NCBI GenBank assembly: GCA_964035545.1
Contig: OZ037765.1
Span: forward strand, 32,611,004 to 32,675,003
Origin: Bugula neritina
Lineage: Eukaryota > Bryozoa > Gymnolaemata > Cheilostomatida > Bugulidae
DNA: 64,000 bases
Direction: 5' to 3'
This document shows, piece by piece, positions 24,734-36,976 of this stretch. How positions within the stretch are numbered: the stretch's first letter is position 1; the number at the start of each line of letters is the position of its first letter. Under the pieces are notes generated by a model. The model was not told where the DNA came from. It saw only the letters and a program-made list of their open reading frames with translations, and ran no database searches. The position numbers were made by a program, and so were the translations under genes.

Positions 24734-27700
24734 ATGAAGGTATTTCTAGTTGTGCTGCTTTGTGTAATAGCTGCTGTTGCTGCTGCTCCAGTGTGCAACT
24801 CTGGTGAAGGGGACTGTGAAGACAGCAAAGAGAAAACTGAGCTCTCAGGTTTAACTGATCTTGGTAAGTGAAATATAAAGGTTTTTATATATTTGGTAAT
24901 TACATTACTCTGAAATTTAATTTATTATAGAATTTTATTTTGATGAGGGGCTGTGTTGATTTTATAAGAAATTTTATTATTTTTTAACTCTTTTATTTCA
25001 TGAAAATAATTGTAAGATACATTCGCCACAAACATAGAATTCAGAATTTATTTAAAACTAAAAGCCAACAAGCTAGCTACTTTTTTTTAAAATAATTTTA
25101 TATCTACATCTTGTATAAACACACCTTCTGATTATTTACCCCACTAACAGTAGTATACTATGCAGCTGGTAGACTTGAGCTTGATTTACTATTAGTATGC
25201 AGAAAAGGTCATGCACACTATCTTGCACATAATACAAGCTTAAAATATTGCTTAGGAACGGTTCATTCCAAATTATTGTTTGAATAATGTGGTTATAGTA
25301 AAAAATAGTATTAAAGAAGAGATTAGAATAAAAAAATTTATGCAGATCATTTGGATAATTTATAAGTTCTTGTACAAGTATATTATAGCATAAGTTTTTC
25401 TTTTCTTTTTTGATAATATGATTTTTTATTACCTTGATATTTTTTAATCAGCTCCAATTAAAAAAAATTTCTTTTTAATTAGATAATGAATATGATGAAG
25501 CTGAAAGACCTGTAGAGACGGTCAATACACAAACCTACGTCAGACACAACCAAGGTACAACCCTTCAGTATGAAGACGAGCATGACAAAGATCAGGACAC
25601 CGACCTAGACCAAGATGTGGACCAGGACCAAGATACAGACCAGGACAAAGATACAGACCTGGACCAAGATACCCACCTGGACCAAGATACAGACCTGGAC
25701 CAAGATGTAGACCAGGACCAAGATGGGGATGTGGACCAAGATACAGAGCAGGACCAAGATACAGACCAGGACCAAGATGGGGATGTGGACCAAGATACAG
25801 ACCAGGACCAAGATACAGACCTGGACCAAGATACAGACCTGGACCAAGATGTAGACCAGGACCAAGATGGGGATGTGGACCAAGATACAGACCAGGACCA
25901 AGATGTAGACCTGGCCCAAGATACAGACCTGGACCAAAATGTAGACCAGGACCAAGATGGGGATGTGGACCAAGATACAGAGCAGGACCAAGATACAGAC
26001 CTGGACCAAGATACAGACCAGGACCAAGATGGGGATGTGGACCAAGATACAGACCAGGACCAAGATACAGACCTGGACCAAGATACAGACCTGGACCAAG
26101 ATGTAGACCAGGACCAAGATGGGGATGTGGACCAAGATACAGACCAGGACCAAGATGTAGACCTGGCCCAAAATACAGACCTGGACCAAAATGTAGACCA
26201 GGACCAAGATGGGAATGTGGACCAAGATACAGACCAGGACCAAGATACAGACCTGGACCAAGATACAGACCAGGACCAAGATGTAGACCTGGACCAAGAT
26301 ACAGACCTGGACCAAGATACAGACCTGGACCAAGATACAGACCAGGACCAAGATGGGGATGTGGACCAAGATACAGAGCAGGACCAAGATACAGACTTGG
26401 ACCAAGATGTAGACCAGGACCAAGATGGGGATAAATCAAGCATCAAACCTAGTGAGGATGATCATGCAGATGTAAAACCATATGCTAATCATTATGATAA
26501 TGATCTTGATGATAATGAAGACATTGACAATGGAGATCTTGGCAACGATGATCTTGGCAACGATGATCTTGATGATGATGATCAGGTTGATGGTGACAAA
26601 CATACTGATGAAAACGCTGATGATGATAGCACAGAGGCACCAAAACAGTTTAATGGTGGTCATCTTTACAGCTCCAATATATACAACAAAAACCCAACTA
26701 TCGAAAACAGACACTATGCCAAGAATGATGGAGAAGATAGAAACAGCATGGAGAGTCCCATTAAACAAGTCGATGTTCATCAGAGCGAGGAAGATGAGAG
26801 TGCTGATGATAATGAGGGGCCAATCAGTACAGAGAATAACTTTGTTGATGACAATGATGTCAACGAGGATGACAGCACAAATATTGACGCTGACTATAAC
26901 CACGGAGAAAACAACATGGCTGACAGTACTGAAGATGCTACCAGCGCCGAGACTGTTGATACTCAGAGTGAAGAAAGCGCTGAAAACTACAACCATGACA
27001 ACAATGAGAACAATGATGAAAGTGCAGCTGACAGCAAAATTGATGAGAAGAATGACAGCAGAAGCAGTGCAGAAAGAAATGACAACTCTGACAATGATGA
27101 TAACATTGATCAACATCATGACAGCCAATCAGCAGACAGCAGTTTGTATGGACATGGCAGTTATGTTGCTATTGACAACAGTGATAGTGCAGATGATAGT
27201 GAGAGCATAGAAGACACTGATGATAGTGCAGCTGATAGCCAGAACATAGAAAACACCAGTGAGAGTGCTGAAGACAACAAGAACATAGAAGTCAACAGTG
27301 AAAGTGCAGAAGTGCAGAGTGCAGAACACATAGAAGATACTAGTTACAGTGCAGAAAATAGCGAGAGCATAGAAGACAATGTAAATAGTAAGGATAGCAG
27401 TGGTGACAATATCGGAGACAATAGTAACAGCGGTGACAGAGGGGGTGTTAAGGTTATTGGAGACATCAACAGCACAAAAGGCAAAGACAGCGTGGAAGTG
27501 AGAGATGATAGCAAGGCAGATAGTGAGGATAGCAAAGGAGAAAGTGATGGCAGTGAGAGAGACAGTGGCGAGAAGGACAGTGTGGAGGTCAAGGGACACA
27601 GCACAGAGAGCAATGGTGATAGTGGTGATGGAGAGAGCATAGAGGCTAGTAGTGGCAGTGCAGAAAAGAGTGGTAGCAGCATTGAAAAAAGCAGCGTAGA

Positions 27701-28389
27701 GACTAGTGGTGTCAGCATTGAAGGAGGCAGCGTAGAGACTAGTGGTGCCAGCATTGAAGAAGACAGTGTGGAGACTAGTGGTGTCAGTGCAGGAGAAAGT
27801 GGTGACATTGACAGTGTGAATGTAAGCAGTCAAAGTACAGATGAAAGTGGTGACAGTACAGATGAAAGTGGTGACAGTACAGATGAGAGTGGTGACAGTA
27901 CAGAGGAGAGTGGTGACAGTACAGATGACAGTGGTGACAGTACAGAGGAGAGCAGTAGCAGTAGTGAAAGTGGTGCTAAAGACTGCCCACAGAATTTGGA
28001 TTCGTTGGCTTTGAGCAGACTAGCAAAATATACTGGTAAGTCAAGAGAAATAAGAAAATATAACGTAATTTAATCTGTAGAGCATGGATATGATGAAATG
28101 TTTAGCACGCCTATGCTTATAATATATTTGTATAGACATATTAAAACTTGTATGCATGCAACAAAGTCTTATATTTGAAGCCTGATATTTTAACTTTCTT
28201 ATATTCATTGCAGACGAAGATATTGAGAAGATCGTGCTCGTACTGAGAGAGAATGCCAAGAGTGAGTTGGACAGCATATTGAAGAAAGCTGGAGTATCAA
28301 ACCACATAGATCTGTATGGTTCAGCAACAGCCACAACCTTTAGCACATTGCTGCTTCTCATAGCATTATTTGCTGCTGTTCTAGTGTGA
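24734..28389 (+). CDS. secreted Asp-Gln repeat protein (array gene 4)
   Basis: Three exons, 24734-24863, 25483-28035 and 28214-28389, with phase-1 introns, giving 952 residues. Residues 1-18 are a signal peptide ending in an Ala run; exon 1 keeps two Cys (PVCNSGEGDC). Exon 2 codes about 850 residues in three parts: a long (T/V)D(Q/L)DQD hexapeptide array with periodic DQDGDVDQD variants (about residues 80-360), a mixed Asp/Asn/Glu/His part, and a Ser/Glu/Asp part ending in a DESGDST heptapeptide array. The last exon codes an amphipathic segment ending SILKKAGVSNHIDLYGSAT, matching genes 3 and 5, and a hydrophobic GPI-type tail. The extreme acidity suggests binding of Ca2+ or other cations, or a hydrated polyanionic coat; that is inference from composition only. 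Confidence 0.85.
25581..26432 (+). repeat. 18-bp tandem repeat coding Asp-Gln hexapeptides
   Basis: About 47 units of an 18-bp motif (such as ACAGACCAGGACCAAGAT) run in frame. Variants with Leu for Gln (ACAGACCTGGACCAAGAT) and a Gly-containing variant (GGGGATGTGGACCAAGAT) recur at regular intervals, giving a higher-order pattern. All three antisense frames also stay open here, as expected of a repeat whose complement has no stop. Confidence 0.95.
27836..27956 (+). repeat. 21-bp tandem repeat coding DESGDST heptapeptides
   Basis: Five to six near-identical units (GATGAAAGTGGTGACAGTACA type) code DESGDST, with GAG/GAC variants, close to the 3' end of exon 2 of array gene 4. Confidence 0.9.
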
Positions 28390-28742
28390 CGGTGTTAGTA
28401 TAAAGAATAATTGGCTAACTTAAACAAATCAGTAAAAGCAGCTTTGGTGTAAAACCCAATTGGGTAGAAGGTTTTAACACTGACTATACACATGGTGAAA
28501 GAAATGGTTATTAAAAAATGGCATAAAACTGTTCTTAATTATAGCATTTGGAAAATGCATTATTCAACTTTAGTTGAAATGAAAAGTGACGTGTGTTTGT
28601 AAACGTGCAGGCTGTTTACTGACACATGTTAAGGTGAAGTCCATATTGGCAGGTTCAACAGAACTATGCTATCTTTTGCATAGTAATATTAATATTTCTA
28701 TAATTTATGCTGTTTGATATTTATAGCTGTGCATATATTTAC

Positions 28743-28748
28743 AATAAA
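28743..28748 (+). terminator. candidate polyadenylation signal of array gene 4
   Basis: An AATAAA lies about 355 bp after the stop codon. Use is inferred. Confidence 0.45.
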
Positions 28749-29109
28749 TTTTACAGCTTCTATCAGTGCCTGACTAATTTTCTTCTTAACAGAAACAGCT
28801 TCAACTTGAATCCATAATCTATGTGCTTCAACTTTGTTTATTAATGAGCTACAGTAGGTCTGTGCAAGCTCATGTCAACAATACATATAATATACAAATA
28901 GCTGTAACTAATAAGAAAATACTATAAAAAATTATGCCTTAGCATGTGGTAGGAGATCATTTATTATTGCACATATTATACAAATAGCAGTGGTTGTATC
29001 GTGAAAGTGCTCTGCAAAATTTAGCATTCAGAAACACATATTTGAATTTATTCTATTCTGCACTTTAAAGTTAATGCTGCAAATTGTACTGACAGCAATG
29101 ATGTCAAAA

Positions 29110-29251
29110 TATAAGCAGCTTCAAGTTGGGGGTTAATGAGTGCAGTGATTTGTGGTTCCTAAATTTGGAGTTTCCATAAACCCCAACTCCAAACTCAAGA
29201 ACTACAAACTGCTGCACAAAGTCACCCCCCCCCGACTTGGAGCTGCTTATA
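29110..29251. repeat. fold-back (imperfect inverted repeat) element
   Basis: The left arm starting TATAAGCAGCTTCAAGTTGG and the right arm ending CGACTTGGAGCTGCTTATA are imperfect reverse complements over about 60 bp each. The whole can fold into a long hairpin. The ends contain TATA, compatible with a MITE-like element, but no transposase source was seen. Confidence 0.55.
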
Positions 29252-29290
29252 GAACTATTCTATTCCCCCCCCCGAACCAAATCTGTACGG

Positions 29291-29425
29291 AATTGTTTTA
29301 CAAGCAGTTTCGGGTTGGGGACGAAGGGTAATTTTAGTTAGAAGGAAGGTGGAGGGGGTCCTAACGTACGACCCCAAAACTAAAATCGTCCTTCACCCTA
29401 AGCCGGAGCTGGTTATAGAGCAATT
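29291..29425. repeat. second fold-back element
   Basis: AATTGTTTTACAAGCAGTTT at the left and a matching right arm ending GGAGCTGGTTATAGAGCAATT form an imperfect hairpin. The inner arms carry AATTTTAGTT / AACTAAAAT. It sits 39 bp from the first fold-back and shares the GAGCTGNTTATAGA end motif with it. Confidence 0.55.
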
Positions 29426-30820
29426 CACAATTTTCACATTGAGCAAAGCCCAAAAGGTTTATCATTTAATATTATAATATTTTTTCATCATAGTATCAAT
29501 TACTAACAAATTAACTATACAGTTGTTTCAGGAGCATACTAAATAAGTGATTAAATTATTTATTTTAAAAGTCACCGTTTAATCTAACTCTGATTCTTAG
29601 GCTTGGACTTATAATTCTATAGTAACACTAACAGTAACTCACTAACTGTAACTGTAAGTGACTAACTCAAGTCACCAACACTAACAATTACAATAACTAT
29701 AAGTATAACACTAGCGCTAAAGAGAAAAGAGTAAATCAAAATGTAAGACTAACTCTAAGAGTAAGTCACTAGCTTTAAGTGACTAAGAGTAATTGACTAA
29801 TTCAAAGCGCAACTTACTAATTTTTATTATCTCAATATTAAATTTAATACAATATCTCTTATATAAATGATATGAATGTCAATTATTCACTCAATATGAA
29901 TATGGGTATGAATTTCAATTTGATTATGAATTTGAATAATCATAATGATAATCATAATTATAAGGATAATTATAATCATAATAATATTCTAATTGATAAT
30001 CATAATAAAGATAATTGAATACCGTATTGATATTAACTGGCTTACTTTAACTTAGTGTAAGTGTAAGTGTTATTGACTTATTGTTAAACTTAGAGTAGCA
30101 CTAACAGTATAACTATAATAATAATTAGTAGTAATTGTAAGCTAGTTCTGATCCCAGCCCAACAATCTAAGTTTCAACATCAAGGGGAATATGAAATATT
30201 TCTTTAATTTTCATTTCCTATTGATAAATTTGATAAATAAATAAATACTAAAAAAAAATAAAAATTGTTTAGTTTGGGCGAATTCTATAATCAAGTACTC
30301 AAGTCTACTAGTAGTAATACAGCCTTAGAAATTAGCCTACAAGTATAAGTAGAAGTACAGTGTGAGAGTCAACATGAGCGTTTAGTATAACTACAGTCTA
30401 TACAAGTCTTGCTACTACAACTAAAAAGCTTGAAGTTGAGGTTCTAGTTTAAGAAGAAGTTTAATCAATAAATATGATTATAAATAATATGAATATTATT
30501 GATTTATTATCCTCGTGATAATTTCTGATGTCAAATTTAAATTGAGTAATAGGCCTATGTTAAACTGAAACTTAAAGAATAAAGCTAAATATTACTTGCG
30601 CCAATTGTATAAGTATTAGATTTAGAATTAGTTATAGTTATGCTTATATAATCATAATGATTTTCCAATTGATATGAATATGCATAAAATTACAGTTATA
30701 GATTTAGTACAACAATTCACAGGTTTTCCATATACCTATATTCAATCAATATTAAATATGTGCTAATGTATTGTATAGTAGAATAATTGTAATTAACGTT
30801 TTAATTTTTTTCACAGAAAA

Positions 30821-33800
30821 ATGCAAAGCGGCAATAAAACTCAGGTACATGGATTTAGAAAAGCTCAGCAGACGACGAAAAGAGTCATGTAAGCTAAAAT
30901 ATTAAACAGTAATTTTCTCACATTTTTTCATGAAATTAGTTTTGACTGTGAAATTTTTGTCAAAGTAACTTTTTGGCAACTCTAAGTTGTACTAGTTTTC
31001 AAATTTAATATAGTTTATCTTTTATTCTCAAAGACAGGCTAATTTGGTTGTAATTAAAAAATATTTCAACTATAATAAAGCAGCTCACCATTGAAAGAGA
31101 GAATATCATTGAGCTGTGTGAGTGAAAGGATTGAAATATTTCTATCGAAATTTGTACTAAAACTAATTATTAAAATGGGAGAATAGGTTTTTGAAGGATT
31201 TCATGCAGAACTTATGTTTTCCAAGTGGAAAGATGATCAAACCTAATTGTACTGCTTATTATATGATATAATTATTATAGATACAAAGCACATAATCATT
31301 AGAGTCTGTTTGAAAATCGTGCTTTTATGTCAGGTACTAGGATTGGCTGTTATCAGATTATAGTATAACATGTTTGAGGGCAAAACTTTTTGCATTTGAG
31401 ATGTTCAGTTTTTATTAGTATTTTACTCATGTCTACATATACCCTAATAATTCTGTAGCCCTGTTATTAATCTCTATGATGAAGATCATCCAAAAGCTCC
31501 TTCTCATTCTTTCAAAAGAAAATCTTCAGAGTTATCTTCCCCCATAAGTCGGAAAGTTTTGAAATCTTCCACATCTACTCAGTGTTCCTCAGAATCTCAG
31601 TTCAAAAGCTCAGGTTTGAGTGACCAATCACTCATCAGCAAATCACAGGCATCTGTGCCAACCTCTGTTAGTAATTACTCATGAACTCATACATTTTTAT
31701 GCTCGGTTCTTCATAAGATTCTGTAATGTGTTTGCAGCAACCTCTATTGTCTTTTACCAAATGTATTTTTTGTGTTAAATACTCATGTTTTAACTCTAGT
31801 CAAATGCACTAAGTTTATTCATTAGATGTAATGCAGCCTTTTTTTACTTTACAGTACCTTGCTCTAACTATGTTTATTTGACTTTTACTACTGTCTACAG
31901 CTTGTAAGCTAATTTTTTTAATCTTGACAGTAAAATCATTTAATGTGTTGAAGTTTTGAGTCTTGGAAGATTTTCACAAACATTGAAGATGTTTGATCGT
32001 TTGAAACTTTAAATATCTGTTTCAAATGTTTTGTTTTATGATTATACTTTTGTAGATGGATGAAGCTATATTGAAGTTTTACCACTCAACTAGACAAACA
32101 CAGGAAGTATATCATCAGAAGCTGTCTCTTATTGATCAGATTTTCAAATGCATTCAGCCATACTTTGCCCGTAAGCTTTTATTTGGTATTTGGTATAGTT
32201 TTACTTGGCTATTGAGATGTGTTACTTCTGATAAAATTATGTCTAGTCTTTCGTGGATATTTAAATGAAAATACATACATTTTGATAAGCACTATAGTTT
32301 GTAGGTCTGATTAGCATATAAATCGCACCGTTTTGAAAAGCATAAAGGTTGGAATTTTTTGAAATTTTGCACTGACTTTGTTAACTGATTCACGTTTTCC
32401 TCTCTGAACTTTTAGTGCATGGCTTACAAAGTCTCATGTAACTTTTTGTGTTGTTCTGATGTTTATGCTTGACCTCAGTTTCCCTTATGTAACATGGCAC
32501 TCGGGTGCTGAGGTTTTGCAACTTACTTGAAGCATTTTGCAATCTTTGCAACCAGTGTCTGCAATGTCTTATTGGCTATAATTCACTTTAGAGATTTATT
32601 GTGTTTTAGGCTGTGGTCTATATTTAGTTGGCTCTTCTATTACCGGGTTTGAGACAGGCTCCAGCGATGTAGATCTAAGTCTAATGCTGAATAACGGACA
32701 GGTATTTCTTATTATTATTGGTTGTATCACAGCTTGAGCTACTGTAGTTATTGACTTGGTTCTACTTGTCCAGATGAATTAGAATTTTCTAGATGATAGA
32801 TAGTTCTAGCATGGCTCTCTGTTGAGTGATTGTTGAATAATTGCTCACTCCAACCCCTAAGTAAGCCCTCACCCCACCTGAGGTCCCAACCTTGTATTTA
32901 GCTCCTAGTTTATATCATACCTCTTGTCTGGTTTCTTTAATAACATCATATTATAAAAGATTTCCATTCAGCTTGTCAACTAATAATGTACCTGTCAATA
33001 TATCTATTTTTTCCTTTTACTTTTGACTAAATACAACAAAACAAACAGTAGATGTTTACATAGTTTTATGTAAGAGCCTTGGAGATATGTACCATTTGAC
33101 CTTTGTCTTATGACCTATTTCCAATTAACCAGTGAATGTCCTTCATGTGATTGTAGGTGCCATGGAGAACTGCTATCCAGTATTTGACTACTATCAAAGC
33201 CTTTCTTGATTCCAAACTGCGTATGTTCCTAATACATGTTCTTTTCTCATGTCCCTGAGGCTCGGTTGTGATTAAGAGTTGTGCCATCATTTCACCTAAT
33301 CATCAAGAGCAGTTTAGCATTGAAGTGCTCTTGTTAGTTCGGTTAAATGATGTACTGCCATGGTGGGGACAAATCTTAATTGAGTATCAAAACGTTTAAA
33401 TTTCAACATACATTCATAATATGGGTTTACAGAATATTGTATTTTTAAGCATGTCTCATCTCTACCATTTTAGGTGGGAAAGTGAGAGGAGTGACTCTTA
33501 TTAGAGCCACCGTCCCAATTCTACACTTCTGTGACACTGCAAGGTATAAGTCTAACAGATATCAACTCACTGTATTTATATGCCTGATGAAATCTAAATT
33601 CATTAAACGAAGTTACATTCTGGGCTGCGATTTTCTAGCTGTTATTGTGCTGATTGATTTTATTTATTGATTATATTATTGATTTATTTCATATTTTTAC
33701 GCTTACACTTGATGTTTCCATATAGTGATAGGGAGTATGACATGAGTCTGAACAACGATGTAGCAGTACGCAATTCACATCTTCTGAGATGTTATCATAA

Positions 33801-36009
33801 GTGTAAGTATGTCAAATGAATTTCATTGACCTCTTAATCTGTTTGCTTAATTTAATGTTTCTCAACATCAACATTTTGTTTAATTAGTGAAAGCAATCAG
33901 GTGTAACTTATAATTTCTGTAGTCATTTAGACTATGACCTGCTATGATTCAGGAATGTAATTCAAGGTTATAGGAATTAATGTTCGTATTAGTTAAACTA
34001 GTATTTAGATTGCAGAAGATTATAATATATATGTTTGCAATATGTACTGCTACTCTATACTATACACTCTGTATACTCTGTACTGTATACTATGTACTGT
34101 ATACTCTGTACTGTGTACTCTGTACTGTATACTCTGTACTGTATACTCTGTATACTCTGTATACTCTGTATACTCTGTATACTCTGTATACTCTGTATAC
34201 TCTGTATACTCTGCACTGTATACTTTAGAATATTACTCTTTCAGATGATCAAAGAGTTGGTCCTTTGGTAGTGTTTGTGAAAAGGTGGGCTAAATTCCAG
34301 AATATAAATTCAGCGAAAGATAAGACAATTTCTAGCTACGTATTCACACTCATGGTGATACACTATCTCCAGATGGGTGTTTCAGGACCTCCAGTACTGC
34401 CAGCTTTACAGCGTACACACTCAGTAAGTTATATACACTCAGTAAGTTATATACTCAGTAAGTTATACTTGTACAATGAGTTCTGCACTTTTAGTGACCT
34501 CTACTCATCTAGGCACTTTTATGAACCCTGTAAGTTTACTTATGTCATTCATGAAAAATCTCACATGAGTTTATTAGTCACCATCCCTGTGAGAAACCCT
34601 GATGGAAAAAGTGGGCTAAGGATTTTTTTCTAGTGTGGCACAGGAGCAATTATGACTGAATGCTCTTCCTAACATCACCAATAGCCTAACAACCACTCAC
34701 CTCATGTTTACTAGGCCAGCACTCTAACCTCTACACCACGACTGCTCCTTGAAAGCTAATTCATATTAAATAAAAAAAAAATTTTTGTAAATGCGAAAGA
34801 TACTTTTGAAAAATTGTGCTTTTAAGTTTTTCACTTACTTTTCAGGTGCAACTTTATTCTAATATTTATGTTTATAGAATTGAGAACAGAGTTTTTATTT
34901 TAGAAATTATCAGTCATTAGGCAACAATGATATTGAAAAATTAATATAGAAAACTGCAATAATCATTGTTTATTCCTGTTTTAGCATTTATTCAAAGAAA
35001 ATATTCAAGAATTAGACATGTTTTTGGAGTTTCCTACTCAGAAGAATTCTGGACGTAGTACTTTGTCAGTTAGTCAACTTTTCTCTGGCTTCCTGCGATA
35101 TTTTGCTCATCAGTACAAGTAAGTTGGATGTTTGTCACATTTATGTCATAGTTATTGCTTAATGGAAATATAGAGCTTTTTTCTGTGTATTTATTGGGTA
35201 TTGTTTTATTGTGAATGAGTTCGAACAATATGTGCTTTGCTCCCACTTTCCTAGTAATTATCCCTTATATTTTATAGTTCAGTAGCTAGAGGCACTTATT
35301 TTTAAAACTATCAATGCATTTTTGACGTGCCATTTTTATATTATATTTGATGAGTTATAAATCTTATTTCAATTACATATAAACACACATAATACGCCAT
35401 AACTAGTTTATTAAGTGTCAATGAAACTTTATGTTTTAGTTATAAAAGGGACGTGGCCTCAGTAAAGCATGGTAGAATATTTCACATAGATTCCGTAAAA
35501 CACCAACGCATACCCTCTCAAGACTATCACAAGAGTTCGTGGGATGGAGCTCAAATGTATATTGAAGGTATGTCTTACTAGTGACACAAAGCCTGAGCAT
35601 ACCTCACGTGTATAAATGTCATCTAGTTTTAGTTCAGTTCTCATTTATATTAGCAATATAGTCAATCATTCTTTGTAAAAAACCTCGTTTTATTTATAAA
35701 TATTTATCTTTTATTTCGAAATTGAAATAGCTCGCAAAGTTTCACATGCACACAAAAACTATAAAGGCAAAAATTTGTTACTAAGTGGTAAATAATATGT
35801 TATAATGGTTATTTGAAACTTGTGAAATATTGCTGGAAAATGTTTTCGAAAATTTTAAATGTTTTGTAGAGCCATTCAGTCTAACAAACGCTGCCAGGAG
35901 TGTGTATGACGAAAACGTGTTTAGTCGGATACACAGAGTCTTCATCAGATCGAGCAGGGCTTTAGACCAATCAAAAGACATTAACTCTGTACTGCAGCAC
36001 CCTTTCTGA
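30821..36009 (+). CDS. GLD-2-type cytoplasmic poly(A) RNA polymerase
   Basis: Eleven coding exons: 30821-30888, 31459-31666, 32056-32170, 32610-32701, 33157-33220, 33474-33543, 33726-33802, 34245-34423, 34985-35118, 35440-35567, 35870-36009. Phases agree throughout, giving 424 residues. It extends poly(A) tails in the cytoplasm using ATP. The nucleotidyltransferase core is plain: LVGSSITGFETGSSDVDL with catalytic Asp at about 150 and 152, and a third at about 211 in YDMSLNN. The PAP-associated domain follows, with VGPLVVFVKRWAKFQNIN, LSSY-like ISSYVFTLMVIHYLQ and the nucleotide-recognition segment EPFSLTNAARSVYDENVF; the end is DINSVLQHPF. This matches the GLD-2/TENT2 family in order and ending. 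The Ser/Lys-rich N terminus (about 90 residues) is short and unconserved. A 5' noncoding exon probably lies upstream, because CACAG precedes the first coding exon. Family call strong; first two exons less certain. Confidence 0.9.
34062..34212. repeat. TACTCTGTA-type microsatellite in a poly(A) polymerase intron
   Basis: Nine-base TATACTCTG units (with TACTGTG variants at the left) fill the end of intron 7. They stop about 30 bp before the acceptor of exon 8, so length changes here would alter the distance from branch point to acceptor region. Confidence 0.85.
34560..34751 (-). mobile_element. SINE copy A (tRNA-derived), in poly(A) polymerase intron 8
   Basis: On the minus strand this reads from a tRNA-like head (GGAGCAGTCGTGGTGTAGAG) through GAGCATTCAGTCATAATTGC to a tail containing CATCAGGGTTTCTCACAGGG. 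It matches copies at 36340-36516 and 52969-53169. It is the most diverged of the three, and its target duplication is not clear. Confidence 0.75.
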
Positions 36010-36081
36010 TATATTTTTTTAAACAATATATTATGCATGTTCATGTAGGTTTATACAGCAAGCATAATGTATATATTAGGT

Positions 36082-36087
36082 AATAAA
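36082..36087 (+). terminator. candidate polyadenylation signal of the poly(A) polymerase gene
   Basis: An AATAAA lies about 75 bp after the stop codon. Use is inferred. Confidence 0.5.
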
Positions 36088-36339
36088 CTGTAATTTATGT
36101 GACTCAACTATTAAACTATACCAATAGTTTTACCATCTTTCCATGAGATATTTTTTTACTTGTTTATTCATATCAAATCAAAAACAAAATATATAAAAAT
36201 ATCACTTCACTGATGTAACAAAAATTTTCATGCTGTCCTAGTATAGTCAATTTTTTTTATTTTGATAATACTATCCAACTGTGCCAACAGAATAGATGTA
36301 CAGCATACAACATATTATAGAACATTATTTAGGTAAATA

Positions 36340-36516
36340 TTCAGGGAGCAGCTAGGTCTAGGGGTTAGAGGGTTTGCCTAGTAATGGGTTTAGAAAAGCA
36401 TCCAGTCACAATTGCTCCTGTGCCTCATTTAAATAAGTCCTTAGCCCACTAACAAAAAACCCTTTCCATCAGGGTTTCTCACAGGGATATATAGCGACTA
36501 TAAACTTGTGTGAGCT
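36340..36516 (+). mobile_element. SINE copy B with target site duplication
   Basis: A tRNA-like head (GGGAGCAGCTAGGTCTAGGGG, A-box-like) is followed by GAAAAGCATCCAGTCACAAT and the conserved tail CATCAGGGTTTCTCACAGGG. The 15-bp word TTATTTAGGTAAATA occurs on both sides (36325-36339 and 36517-36531) as a perfect target site duplication. This defines the element at about 177 bp and shows it was inserted by target-primed retrotransposition. Confidence 0.85.
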
Positions 36517-36901
36517 TTATTTAGGTAAATAGTGCAACTATTCTTCAGAAGTTGTAGGCCTACAGATTATTATTGTTAGTAGTTGACTTTGAAAATCTCT
36601 CCAATATAATCGAAATCTTGGCTGTAATATTCATATACACATATTCAACGTGGTTTACTTGTACACAAGACAAATTAGGGAGAGGAAGCTGTAAATTACA
36701 ATGTATATCGACATCATTTAATGAAACATTGGTATTCAATTGTACATTGATCATTCAATTGCAAGCACGTCTATTTACTATAAAGCTAGAAGTTATAAAA
36801 TGAAGACCTTACTCAATTCTTTTAGTGCTTGAAGTTTTTGTAGAAACTGAAACTGACTGTTTTTCACACTTCTTTTGTCTGGAGTTGTCCCCTAAGATGT
36901 G

Positions 36902-36908
36902 CGCGTGT

Positions 36909-36944
<36 letters not shown>

Positions 36945-36976
36945 TGCGTGTGTGTGTATGTGTTTGTATGTGTGTG
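36902..36976. repeat. TG dinucleotide microsatellite
   Basis: An interrupted (GT)n tract, with GTATGT and GCGTGT variants. Confidence 0.9.

Larger units (their letters stand above)
28749..30816. other. intergenic DNA with fold-back elements and degenerate simple repeats
   Basis: No coding exon was recognised. Two adjacent imperfect inverted repeats (29110-29251, 29291-29425) are listed separately. From about 29.6 to 30.1 kb the sequence is a degenerate mix of TAACT, AGTGACTAA and CATAATNATAAT words, apparently decayed simple-sequence DNA. Confidence 0.55.

Noticed and set aside
25540-26446. Three antisense frames of about 270-300 codons opposite the Asp-Gln array (LGPGLY-, SWSRSVS- and ILVQVC-type)
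   Set aside because: They exist only because the complement of the 18-bp unit has no stop in any frame. No splice or start context supports them.
31630-31650. CTCATCAG word that could mark another hammerhead core
   Set aside because: It lies in a coding exon of the poly(A) polymerase and lacks the rest of the ribozyme core (no GAAA equivalent, no stems).
33980-34271. Frames of YTLYTLYCIL-type repeats
   Set aside because: They are translation of the TATACTCTG microsatellite inside a poly(A) polymerase intron.
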